A DNA stretch of 34,770 nt, taken from assembly GCA_026713305.1 (NCBI GenBank), contig JAPOOS010000172.1:1-34770 (forward strand). The letters are read 5' to 3'. Below, one piece after another: positions 24,543-32,682 of this stretch. The stretch is from Paracoccaceae bacterium (GTDB lineage Bacteria > Pseudomonadota > Alphaproteobacteria > Rhodobacterales > Rhodobacteraceae). The number at the start of each line of letters is the position of its first letter. Within the stretch, counting starts at the first letter, position 1. The notes beneath the pieces were generated by a model. It saw only the letters and a list, made by a program, of their open reading frames with translations. It ran no database searches and was not told the DNA's origin. The position numbers were made by a program, and so were the translations under genes.

Positions 24543-25243
24543 GCGATGTCCCGCTTGTCCTGTTGCCCGGGCACATGTGTGACAGGCGCGTGTTCGCTTG
24601 GCAGATGCCGCGGCTGAGACAGGCAGCCGGTTCCGTCTTGGTGCCGGTGCCAATGGCGGACACGATAGAGCGCATGGCACGCGATGTCGTTGACGCAGTG
24701 CCGGGAAGCTTTTCGGTTGCAGGGCACTCGTTGGGAGGAATCGTGGCGATGGAAATCGCCAGACTGGCGCCCAGCCGGATACGGCGGCTGGCGCTCATTT
24801 CGACAAACCATCGTTCCGAAAGAAGTGAAGTTGCGGAGCTGCGCAAGGACAGGGTTGCGAGAGTCACGCGTGGGCAGCTCGAAACGGTGATGCGCGAGGA
24901 GATGAAGCCGGCCTACCTGGCGGAATCGTCGCGAAAGGTGGAAACTCTCGACCTGATCATGCGCATGGCTGTCGATCTCGGGCCGAGTGCATTTGTCCTC
25001 CAGTCGCAAGCGATCATGACACGACGCGACTACAGTTCCACACTGAAGCAGGTGCAGTTGCCGGTGGCGCTTGTCTACGGAACAGAGGACACTCTTTGTC
25101 CGCCAGACTATCACTTTGCCATGTCGCGGATCTTGCCGAACGCCGTGCTTTGTCCCGTGCCTGATGCGGGACACATGCCAATGCTGGAGCAGCCCGAGAG
25201 GTTCTGCAGCCACATGCTTGCCTGGTTGGAGACACAGCCATGA
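24539..25243 (+). CDS. Alpha/beta-hydrolase fold protein
   Basis: The 234-residue hydrolase has the oxyanion-hole region VLLPGHMCD, nucleophile elbow GHSLGG (Ser near residue 63), acid residue in VYGTEDTLCP and catalytic His in DAGHMPMLEQPERF. The triad is therefore complete. It resembles the small esterase/MhpC-like group without a large cap. The ATG overlaps the MetE-like stop by 4 nt, and its own stop overlaps the RraA-like start by 4 nt, so the three are tightly coupled. It may hydrolyse an ester, lactone or thioester intermediate. Substrate unknown. Confidence 0.92.
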   Translation: MSDVPLVLLPGHMCDRRVFAWQMPRLRQAAGSVLVPVPMADTIERMARDVVDAVPGSFSVAGHSLGGIVAMEIARLAPSRIRRLALISTNHRSERSEVAELRKDRVARVTRGQLETVMREEMKPAYLAESSRKVETLDLIMRMAVDLGPSAFVLQSQAIMTRRDYSSTLKQVQLPVALVYGTEDTLCPPDYHFAMSRILPNAVLCPVPDAGHMPMLEQPERFCSHMLAWLETQP

Positions 25244-25956
25244 ATGGACAATTGTTGGCAGCTCTCGTTGCTGTCGATACGCCCACGATCGTCAACGCGA
25301 TCGAGGTTGCAAAGGGTTCCAGGGACTTCGATCGCTTTACGCGGTCGCAGGTCTACCCTACGGACCCCGCTGCGCCGCCAATTGCCGGACGAGCGGTGAC
25401 AGCCCGCATTCGGGCCGCTGCGCCTCCGAACGAATCTCCCGAGGTCACAGCCGCCAGGCGGGACGGCTACTACCGCTACCTTGCGCAGGCGGACCAGCCT
25501 GCAGTGCTTGTCATTGAGGACCTTGACCATCCGGACTGCGTCGGCGCTTGGTGGGGAGAGGTTCATGCAGCGCTCCACAAGGCGCTCGGCCTGTCGGGCG
25601 CGGTCACCAACGGATTGGTTCGGGATCTGGACTGTCTGGCTCCTGACTTTCCGATTCTCGCCGGCGCGGTGGGAGTCAGCCATGCGCATGTGCATGTCGT
25701 GGATTTCGGAAAGCCGGTGCGGGTGTTTGGCATGAAAGTGTCGCCGGGAGAAGTCGTGCACGCCGACCGCCACGGCGCGACCGTGATTCCCGAGGCATTG
25801 CTGCAATTGATGCCGGAGGCCATTGTCCGCATGCAGAAGGCGGAGCAGATCGTTCTTTCGCAGTTCCGAAGCGGTCAATCTCTAGATGTTGACGCCCTCG
25901 CGGACAGTTGGGCTGCCTACCGGGAAGCGCTGCGTTCCCCGTCCAGCAGCGGCTGA
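25240..25956 (+). CDS. RraA-like protein (HMG aldolase / oxaloacetate decarboxylase fold)
   Basis: The 238-residue protein has the RraA/MenG-like fold: an N-terminal TPTIVNAIE segment, the WWGEVHAALHKALGLSGAVTN block, and the conserved Gly-x-x-x-Arg-Asp (GLVRDLD) whose Arg and Asp bind substrate and metal in class II pyruvate aldolases. It ends with ADRHGATVIPE, also a family feature. Enzymatic members cleave 4-hydroxy-4-methyl-2-oxoglutarate or decarboxylate oxaloacetate. Here it may catalyse a final carbon-carbon cleavage or decarboxylation. The start overlaps the upstream stop (ATGA). It is the last gene of the cluster and is convergent with the Rieske gene across 42 nt with no clear terminator. 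Confidence 0.9.
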   Translation: MNGQLLAALVAVDTPTIVNAIEVAKGSRDFDRFTRSQVYPTDPAAPPIAGRAVTARIRAAAPPNESPEVTAARRDGYYRYLAQADQPAVLVIEDLDHPDCVGAWWGEVHAALHKALGLSGAVTNGLVRDLDCLAPDFPILAGAVGVSHAHVHVVDFGKPVRVFGMKVSPGEVVHADRHGATVIPEALLQLMPEAIVRMQKAEQIVLSQFRSGQSLDVDALADSWAAYREALRSPSSSG

Positions 25957-25998
25957 CGCTGACAGACAACCAAATCCAGCGGCAGCGAAGATTCCTGT

Positions 25999-27132
25999 CT
26001 ACTGCACTTTCCTCGAAAGATACTGAGCAAATTCGTAGTTGGGCAGTTCAAGATGGGAAAGATGGCCGGGAGAGGGAAAGTCCGACACCAGGCCGGCGTA
26101 AACACGTTCCGTGCACGTTCGGTCTTCCAGGTTGACCACGTCCAGCAGCTTGCGCAGTTCGGAGAAATGCCGTTCGCTGTCAGGATCTTCTGCAAACTCC
26201 TTCGACATGCCGCCCCCGAAGTAGATCCTGACTTTGCCCGTCTCAAGTGGATAGAGAGACAAGTACCAGAAGTACCCAGGCGTCAGCGTGACCATCATGC
26301 TCGGATATATGGACAGCAGGTAGGTCGTGAATCGGCGTTCACCCTTCAGACGCCTGTTGTTGGGGTGAGCAATTGACAGCGTGAACGTTTCCTCCTTCTG
26401 CAGCGTATGGTAGTTGAACTCGTCATAGCCGTGAGGACACTCCACATCATCCACTTTTGACAGCCCGCCAATCGACGCCGCGTGACACACCGGCAAGTGG
26501 TAGCTTTCCATGAAATTCTCGGCCAGCACCTTCCAGTTCGTGTTCCATTCCCATGTTTCGAAAAACGCTTGCTTGTACGAAGCCATGTCGTAGTCGCCGA
26601 TCATTTTCTCGATCCTTGCAAGCTTGCTTGCGGCGCTCTCGATCTCGGGATTCAGGGACACCAGGATCCACCCCAGCCATTCCTCGCAGCGAATTTGCGG
26701 CAATCGGTACTGTGAGCGATCGAAGCCCTCGTTGCGAGTCATTGCCGGAGCGCCTCGCAGTCTGCCGTCCAGCCCGTATGTCCACCCATGATACGGGCAC
26801 ACGATGGTTCGTCGGTTCCCGCGTCCTTCGAGCAGGACCGACATGCGATGTCGGCACACGTTCGCCTGCGCCCTCAGGATGCCGCGATGATCGCGCACCA
26901 CCATGACTGGCTGTCCGGCAAGTTCCAGCGCCATGAAGTCGCCCGGATTGGGCAAGCCGTCAACTCGTCCGACGCAAAACCATTCCTTGGCGAATATTTC
27001 ACTGATTTCCTTCTGCAGGAATGCATCCGAAGTGTACACGCTCTTGGGCATGGCTCGTGCCCTCTCGAACGGCAATTCCACGTTTCGGCGCAGTTCGAGA
27101 ACAGGACTCAACCTTGAATTGGATCCATCCAT
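25999..27132 (-). CDS. Rieske non-heme iron oxygenase, alpha subunit (quaternary-ammonium type)
   Basis: The 377-residue protein has an N-terminal Rieske [2Fe-2S] site (Cys93-x-His95, Cys112-x2-His115 in CPYHGWTYGLDG). A catalytic mononuclear iron site follows, with His212 and His217 in NFMESYHLPVCH. The bridging residue before the first His is Glu209, not the Asp usual in aromatic-ring dioxygenases. Glu at this place is a feature of CntA/GbcA-type oxygenases acting on carnitine, glycine betaine and related quaternary amines. The nearby betaine-type importer supports this. A candidate third iron ligand is Asp337 (LEDRTC). No reductase or ferredoxin gene is adjacent. The start at 27132 has AGGTGG 5 nt upstream. 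Confidence 0.92.
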   Translation of the reverse strand: MDGSNSRLSPVLELRRNVELPFERARAMPKSVYTSDAFLQKEISEIFAKEWFCVGRVDGLPNPGDFMALELAGQPVMVVRDHRGILRAQANVCRHRMSVLLEGRGNRRTIVCPYHGWTYGLDGRLRGAPAMTRNEGFDRSQYRLPQIRCEEWLGWILVSLNPEIESAASKLARIEKMIGDYDMASYKQAFFETWEWNTNWKVLAENFMESYHLPVCHAASIGGLSKVDDVECPHGYDEFNYHTLQKEETFTLSIAHPNNRRLKGERRFTTYLLSIYPSMMVTLTPGYFWYLSLYPLETGKVRIYFGGGMSKEFAEDPDSERHFSELRKLLDVVNLEDRTCTERVYAGLVSDFPSPGHLSHLELPNYEFAQYLSRKVQ

Positions 27133-27847
27133 TGAAACCACCTAGAATTTCCAGAATCTCTTGAAGGACATGCAGTGCGGGAACTCCGTGGCCGGAAATC
27201 CGCAGGACTGCATTCAGTGCAGCAACCTTCTTAGCACAACATTGCGGAGATAGAACAGAATTCCGGTCCGCTCCGAGCAGTAAGGAGCTCCCGTTCGGAT
27301 GGACCTATGGCTACAAGGAGGATTTGAGTGCAATGGCATCAGATGCGGCTGTGTAGGGTCAAGGGACGCCAGAGCCACTGCCTGCACCCGTCCTGTCCGG
27401 GTGGCTGTTCTGCTGGCCGAGGAGTTGCTGCATTGCCGGCAAAGGGACATGACCATATCCATTGATCGGTTCCGCAATGAGACCATTCCGCTTGAACGCA
27501 TCCAGCCGCGCCGCGGCGAGGCAGCCAAGGCGGTGGCCGTGCTGCGGCAGCGCCGATTGGCCACTGTCAACAGCACAAAAGGCCTGGCTGCTGTCTGGAA
27601 GGCGCTGAGAGCCCAGGCCTTCCCGGACAATTCCGACGACGATTGACGGTCGCCGTCACACGGGACCAATGGCCTTGGTTCCGAACGGGCGGACATATGA
27701 ATGAACTCGGAACCGCGGTTGAATGGCTCGGATGCACCATTCGGTCATGTGCGCTTCGGCAACGCAGGCGTTTAGGCCACCCGGCACCATTCCCTAAAGC
27801 GACACCGAATTTGGACTGCCCAAGAATGCCGAGGCGCAGCAATGCGC
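27133..27847. other. Large gap between the Rieske and ProW genes
   Basis: These 715 nt contain no secure gene. They hold the Rieske promoter (minus strand), a possible small or decayed plus-strand gene (27299-27646), and one copy of a 13-bp sequence (27792-27804) whose inverse complement lies at 31690-31702. I see no terminator for the ProXVW operon. Confidence 0.4.
27299..27646 (+). pseudogene. Possible small or decayed gene, unrecognised
   Basis: A 115-codon frame ends with a coding-like stretch (about residues 50-110: MTISIDRFRNETIPLERIQP onward, then AKAVAVLRQRRLATVNS), with about 73% GC at third positions by hand count. The first half is Cys-rich and unconvincing. A strong ribosome binding site AAGGAGG at 27315-27321 is followed by starts in other frames (TTG 27324, ATG 27333) that stop within about 12 codons. 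This would fit a frameshifted remnant whose original start used that site. I recognise no domain. It may also be random sequence. Confidence 0.25.
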
Positions 27848-29407
27848 TTATCGGCCACCGACCTTCTTCCGGTAGACGCCTTGGGCAATCCTGTCTATGA
27901 CCATGGCGCAAAACAGGATGGCAAGCCCTCCCAGCAGTCCCTGACCCTTGGCGGCGTACTGCAGGGCTTCGAGAATGAGCGCACCCAATCCTTCGGCGCC
28001 GATCAATGACGCAATCACGACCATTGAGAGAGCCATCAGAATCGTCTGATTGATGCCAGTCATGATTGATGGAAGGGCCAATGGCAGTTCGACATTGAAC
28101 AAGAGCTGCCGCGGCGTACAGCCGAACGCAACGGCTGCCTCCTTGGTGCTCTCCGGCACGCCTCGCATGCCCAGCGCCGTGAGGCGGATTACGGGTGGCA
28201 TGGCAAAAATCACCGTAGCCAGAACCCCGGGCGGCTTGCCGGTTCCAAAAAACGCTATGATTGGGATCAAGTACACAAACGCCGGCATGGTCTGCATGAA
28301 GTCCAGCACCGGTTCGGCAAATGTGTATGCACGGCGGGACTTTCCAAACCAGATGCCCAGCGGGATGCCCATCAGAACGCACAGGAACGCTCCTGCCCCG
28401 ATCAACGCGACGGTTATCATGGCCAGTTCCCACAGTCCCATGAACGCAAGATAGGCTAGCGAAGCGGCAGTGAAGATCGCAACTCTGGGCCCCGCCAATC
28501 GCAACGCCATCACGACAGTGACAAACATCACCACTGGCCAGGGGGTCTGGATTAGCAAGAGTTCAAGCCAGTCGAGGACCTGGCGAATGCCAGCGCTGAC
28601 ACCGTCGAACACACCGCCGAAATTGATGGCCAGCCAGTCGAATCCGGCGTCCCCTTGCTTCGAAAGTTGGGCAAAGTACTCCTTGCCTACAGGGAACTTG
28701 CTGATTGTAATCCTTTCACCCAGCAAGCCTCCGGTCAATCCAGCAACCATTTCATCTGGCTTGGTAACCGTGAAGCGGATTAGCGTCAGCGGCCAAATGG
28801 CGACAATGCCGATTGCCCCGAACACGATTCCTGATCGCCTAATGCCCGCCTGCGCCTTCTTTCCCGATCGGTATCGCAGGTACTGCGCTTCGTATGCGTA
28901 GTTGGCATAGACGCCTTCCGCCACCTTGATCATCACAACAAGCGCCAACCCCAAAATCAGAATCGAAAGCGCCTTTCCGCTGGCTGCTTCGGCTTCAATC
29001 AGCGTGTTGTCTGCCACAGACCGCAAGTTGTCGGCGATGTTCAGCTTTGACTGGGCGCCTTCGGGATCTCCGGCGGCAATCAACTCGGCAGCCTGCTCCT
29101 CGCGGCGCGCGATGTTGGCCATCAGCCTTTCGTAGCGAACAAGTTGCTCCGCGCCCAGCTCGCCCCACAAGCCTCGGCCAACTTGCACAAGGGCAAAGAG
29201 CTCCAGGACCAGGAAGATCCAGAAGAAGCCCCAGACCCCGCGCGCCGCTCCCCAAAGAGGACCAAACACGGCGGCCATGGTGTTCCAAGACCATGTGAAA
29301 CCAGTCTTGCCCTGTATCTTGCCGAACTGTTCAGCGTAGTATGAGCCGTTTTCGACCGCAAAGTCCTCAACATCCTGGAGAGACGTCATTTTCGCAGATT
29401 TGGTCAT
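27848..29407 (-). CDS. Glycine-betaine/proline-type ABC transporter permease (ProW-like, N-terminally extended)
   Basis: The 519-residue membrane protein is the permease of the ProXVW-like importer. The canonical ProW core is in the C-terminal half (about 285-519), with the coupling loop GVPESTKEAAVAFGCTPRQLLFNVELPLA-type motif around residues 420-450 and ending IDRIAQGVY. The first 280 residues contain an additional domain: a hydrophobic pair near 50-80, a charged, Ala/Glu-rich helical segment (about 85-145) that may form a coiled coil, and another span at about 148-165. Typical ProW proteins are about 280-350 residues. The start overlaps the ATPase stop by 4 nt (ATGA). Confidence 0.92.
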   Translation of the reverse strand: MTKSAKMTSLQDVEDFAVENGSYYAEQFGKIQGKTGFTWSWNTMAAVFGPLWGAARGVWGFFWIFLVLELFALVQVGRGLWGELGAEQLVRYERLMANIARREEQAAELIAAGDPEGAQSKLNIADNLRSVADNTLIEAEAASGKALSILILGLALVVMIKVAEGVYANYAYEAQYLRYRSGKKAQAGIRRSGIVFGAIGIVAIWPLTLIRFTVTKPDEMVAGLTGGLLGERITISKFPVGKEYFAQLSKQGDAGFDWLAINFGGVFDGVSAGIRQVLDWLELLLIQTPWPVVMFVTVVMALRLAGPRVAIFTAASLAYLAFMGLWELAMITVALIGAGAFLCVLMGIPLGIWFGKSRRAYTFAEPVLDFMQTMPAFVYLIPIIAFFGTGKPPGVLATVIFAMPPVIRLTALGMRGVPESTKEAAVAFGCTPRQLLFNVELPLALPSIMTGINQTILMALSMVVIASLIGAEGLGALILEALQYAAKGQGLLGGLAILFCAMVIDRIAQGVYRKKVGGR

Positions 29408-30468
29408 GCCTTGCCCCCCTGCACGCCCTTGAGCAAGGTTGCTCGATCGATGACCCCAACATCCATTCCCTCATCGTCCGTGATGACGATTACGTTGTCG
29501 GTGGTCGTCGCAATGTCTATCAAGTTGTCCAAGTCTGTGCCGTGGTGGATTCGCGGGCTTTCATCATAGCTGACCGACGGGCGTGTGTTCGTGTATTCAT
29601 CGATTGGCACCATGATTGAATGGGCAAACACAAGCTTCAGTTTGGAAATCCCCTCAACAAAGTCCCGCACGTATTCGTTGGCCGGATTGGTCACAATCTC
29701 CTCCGGAGTTCCAATCTGGACAAAGCGTCCATCATTCATGATTGCAATGCGGTTGCCGATGCGGATCGCTTCGTCAAGGTCATGGGTGATGAACACCGTG
29801 GTCTTCTTCAATTCCGCGGAAAGCGCCATGAACTGATCCTGCAACTGACGCCGAATGAGCGGGTCAAGGGCCGAAAACGGTTCATCCATCAACAGTACAT
29901 CCGGGTCCGAAGCCAGCGCCCTTGCGAGGCCAACTCTTTGCTGCATCCCACCTGAAAGCTCGTGAGGAAAGCGATCCTCATAGCCAGTCAGGTTCACGCG
30001 CTCCAGACATGTCATGGACACTTCCCAGCGCCTCGACTTGGGCTCGCCCCTTACCTGCAATGGAAACGCCACATTGTCGCGCACGGTGCGATGCGGCAGC
30101 AAGGCCATGTGCTGGAAGACCATGCCGATCTTCTTTGCCCGCATTTCCCGCAGTTCCGTGCTCGAAAGCGCCAGCATGTCACGTCCCAAGATCGATATCG
30201 ATCCTGCAGTGGGCTCGATCAGCCTGTTCAAATGCCGCACCATGGTGGACTTGCCGGATCCCGAAAGCCCCATGACACAGAAAATCTCGCCTCGATTGAC
30301 CTTGAACGTGACGTCGACGATTCCCACGACGCAGCCGAATTCCTCCAAAACTTCGGGTTTGGACAAGCCACGGTCCAGAACAGCTGCCATGGCGGTATCG
30401 GCATTTTCGCCGAAAATCTTCCATACGCCTTCAAGCGCGATCACTTCGTCGGTCATTTCCTGTTCCAT
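29404..30468 (-). CDS. Glycine-betaine/proline-type ABC transporter ATPase (ProV-like)
   Basis: The 354-residue ATPase has Walker A GLSGSGKST (about 68-76), Q-loop VFQHMALLPHRTV, signature ELSGGMQQRVGLARAL, Walker B VLLMDEPFSALDPL and H-loop ITHDLDEA. The GGMQQR signature is characteristic of ProV/OpuAA. Residues about 285-350 resemble a shortened CBS-like tail (DNLIDIATTTDNVIVITDDEGMDVGVIDR), which in OpuA senses ionic strength. The N-terminal segment IFGENADTAM is also a family mark. ATG 30468 is chosen; a second ATG at 30456 (MTDEV) is possible and neither has an ideal ribosome binding site. It sits between the binding-protein and permease genes. Confidence 0.95.
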   Translation of the reverse strand: MEQEMTDEVIALEGVWKIFGENADTAMAAVLDRGLSKPEVLEEFGCVVGIVDVTFKVNRGEIFCVMGLSGSGKSTMVRHLNRLIEPTAGSISILGRDMLALSSTELREMRAKKIGMVFQHMALLPHRTVRDNVAFPLQVRGEPKSRRWEVSMTCLERVNLTGYEDRFPHELSGGMQQRVGLARALASDPDVLLMDEPFSALDPLIRRQLQDQFMALSAELKKTTVFITHDLDEAIRIGNRIAIMNDGRFVQIGTPEEIVTNPANEYVRDFVEGISKLKLVFAHSIMVPIDEYTNTRPSVSYDESPRIHHGTDLDNLIDIATTTDNVIVITDDEGMDVGVIDRATLLKGVQGGKA

Positions 30469-30527
30469 GGCGTCAGGGGAGAATCCGGCCGGCTCAAAGC
30501 CGCCCGGAGTCTTGCTTTCAGCTCAGG

Positions 30528-31478
30528 TCAGTTGAGCCAGGAATCAACGGCGTCGCCGTTTGCATCAACCCATTCACGGGCATAGTCGGCCGGGTCCTTG
30601 CCCTCGACCGACAGTGCGTAAACCAAGTCGTTGACGTGTTCCGTGGTCAAGGCGACCTTGGACAGCATGGCAGCTGCTTCGGGCTGCGTTTCCTCCAGAG
30701 CGGCGGAAAAGGCGATGTGCAGATGTGCAGCATCCCATGCCGTCGGAGCGGAAGAGAGTTCCAGCCAGTTGGAGTCATCCGTCGGCTGCGTGATCGACCA
30801 TTGAGATGCATCGTAGGGTGGCTCGCTCAACTTCACGAGGTCATACAGCGCGTACATGTGGTGGGGCGTATAGCAGTAGAATACAATGTTCTGCCCTTGC
30901 GCAATGGCGTTGTCCACCTGTGCCAGGGCCAGAGTTTCATCCATTTCCATCAGGCTCATGGTCTCGGCGTAGCCATATGACTTGGCCCGAATCTTTTCGA
31001 CATTCGTTGACGCCCAGCCAGCGCCGCCAATCCACATTTCGCCGAGCCCGTCGCCGTCCGTGTCGAAATTTGCGGCCATCACGGGATCGCCAAGTTCGGT
31101 CAGCGCCGAGATGCCGGTCCGTTCCTGTGTATCCTTGGAAACGCAGATGTTCTGGTCCGACAGAACCGAATTCGGATTGAGATTCACGGTGCCCTTGCCG
31201 GAAATGAAATTGTCGTAGAGGTTCTGCTGATTTGGCAACCAAACTTCAGGATGCACATGCATGGCCCCGGAATCCATGGCCTCGAAAATGATTGGATTGG
31301 TTCCATTCTGAAGTTCAACCACAAGGCCAAGGTTGTCTTCGAGTGCAACTTTCAGAATATGGGCTGTTCCGCGGACGGATGTCCAGTTCGGAACGCCGAT
31401 GACAACATCCTGGGCAATTGCCGCAGATCCTATCAGGCAAGCCGTTGCGGTGGTCGCCAGTTTTGTCCATAGGTTCAT
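30528..31478 (-). CDS. Glycine-betaine-type ABC transporter substrate-binding protein (ProX/OpuAC-like)
   Basis: The 316-residue periplasmic protein has a signal peptide (MNLWTKLATTATACLIGSAAIAQ, cleavage after AIAQ about 23). The OpuAC/ProX fold follows: VVIGVPNWTSVRGTAHILKVALED, then GAMHVHPEVWLPNQ, with conserved Trp residues suited to cation-pi binding of a quaternary amine (for example Trp in the PNW, EVW and GAGW segments). AAGGAG lies 8 nt before the ATG. It is first in the minus-strand operon, with ProV 59 nt downstream. The substrate is likely betaine-like, but choline, carnitine, proline betaine or an arginine derivative cannot be separated by eye. Confidence 0.92.
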   Translation of the reverse strand: MNLWTKLATTATACLIGSAAIAQDVVIGVPNWTSVRGTAHILKVALEDNLGLVVELQNGTNPIIFEAMDSGAMHVHPEVWLPNQQNLYDNFISGKGTVNLNPNSVLSDQNICVSKDTQERTGISALTELGDPVMAANFDTDGDGLGEMWIGGAGWASTNVEKIRAKSYGYAETMSLMEMDETLALAQVDNAIAQGQNIVFYCYTPHHMYALYDLVKLSEPPYDASQWSITQPTDDSNWLELSSAPTAWDAAHLHIAFSAALEETQPEAAAMLSKVALTTEHVNDLVYALSVEGKDPADYAREWVDANGDAVDSWLN

Positions 31479-31788
31479 CTTGAAATCTCCTTTTCAACCG
31501 TCACAGGAGCATACGCGAACAGGCAACTACAATAAAGGAAAATGCGAAAATCTCGCGCTTGAGCTGTCATGGCAACCGGTTTGCGGCTTCCTTTCGAAAT
31601 TTCATTCATCCCAGCATCCAATGCCCCGACGGACAGCCATGTCCGAAAATGTCGGCCTGATCGCAGGCAAAGTTCCCTGAAACGAACCTTGTCGCTTTAG
31701 GGTCAATGAAACCAGACATCCGAATCTGCCGCGTCCGGCAGCTCCCACGGCTCCTGAAATCCCGGTGGTTCATGCCTGCCTGCAAAGT
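31479..31788. other. Gap upstream of the ProXVW-type operon
   Basis: These 310 nt hold no supported gene. The operon promoter must lie on the minus strand here; TATGCT (minus strand, about 31507-31512) is a possible -10 without a good -35. A 6-bp stem CTGCCG/CGGCAG (31726-31741, loop CGTC) lies just after the amidinotransferase gene and may end its transcript, though no T-run follows. One copy of the 13-bp inverted sequence is at 31690-31702. Confidence 0.35.
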
Positions 31789-32682
31789 TCAAGCTTCCTC
31801 TCGATGCAATGCCAAACACAGGCAGTGCACGCCACCGCCGCCCAATGTGAACATCGACAAGTCTGGGTCGTAGACCTCAAACCCCAAAGCGCTAAGACGT
31901 TCGTTCAACTTGACCGATGATGCCATCGACAGCACTTTCCCGTCGCCGAGAGAAACCAGGTTGGCGCCCAGATTCCTTCCCTCGCGGTACGTTACATCGA
32001 CGATTTCGACACCCCATCCCTTGATTACATCGACCAGCCATGGTTCCATCGCATCCGCACAGGCCACCACCATTTTTTCCGCCAGAGGCACGACCAATCC
32101 ATCCATGTGAACGAACTCTCGGCTGATGGGGGCCACAACGGCTTCCCAGCCTTCCGCTCGAACGAACTCGGCGACCTGCTCCGAACCACTCCTTTCCGAT
32201 CTTTCGCCACAGTGGCCGATCAGCACACGTCCCGGTTCGATGATGACGAAATCTCCCCCCTCGAAGTGGCCGGCTGTCACCCACTTCCAGATCGGTATCC
32301 TGTTGTCCTGGTAGAACTTGATCGCGGTCACATAGTCCGCACGTCGGCACTTCAGCTGCATATGGCAGATCAGAGCGCCCCATGGCGTCATTGCGGAAGA
32401 ATCGCGGGCAAAGAAATTTCGGTGCAGAACCTCGTCACTGTCGAGGTAGTGGCAGGTGACGCCGTTTTCCTCGAAGATTGAAACCATTTCGGAATGTTGT
32501 GCCATGGCCAGCTGCAGGTCGAACTTGACGCCGGTCTTGTGAGCGTTGGCAAGCGTGCGCCCGATCAGGGGGCCAGCTTCGACCCATTTGTAGTATTCCG
32601 GCTTGCCCAACAGCACATCGGTCAACTTCGCATAGTCGTTGTTGATGCCCCAGCGCTGGGAGACTCCGTCACCTTGGTTCAT
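31789..32682 (-). CDS. Arginine deiminase/amidinotransferase-family hydrolase (DDAH/ADI-like)
   Basis: The 297-residue protein belongs to the guanidine-modifying superfamily. Visible motifs are FARDSSAMTPWGAL (about 91-104), HFEGGDFVI with the EGGD at 141-144, VHMDG with His192, and the C-terminal GGGGVHCLCL with nucleophile Cys287. These supply the usual Cys/His/acid catalytic set. Members hydrolyse arginine, methylarginines or agmatine, or transfer amidino groups; the size is between DDAH (about 255-285) and ADI (about 400). It probably acts on a free guanidino compound. The start at 32682 drops a non-conserved upstream stretch. It lies 310 nt upstream of the betaine-type importer on the same strand. 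Confidence 0.88.
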   Translation of the reverse strand: MNQGDGVSQRWGINNDYAKLTDVLLGKPEYYKWVEAGPLIGRTLANAHKTGVKFDLQLAMAQHSEMVSIFEENGVTCHYLDSDEVLHRNFFARDSSAMTPWGALICHMQLKCRRADYVTAIKFYQDNRIPIWKWVTAGHFEGGDFVIIEPGRVLIGHCGERSERSGSEQVAEFVRAEGWEAVVAPISREFVHMDGLVVPLAEKMVVACADAMEPWLVDVIKGWGVEIVDVTYREGRNLGANLVSLGDGKVLSMASSVKLNERLSALGFEVYDPDLSMFTLGGGGVHCLCLALHREEA

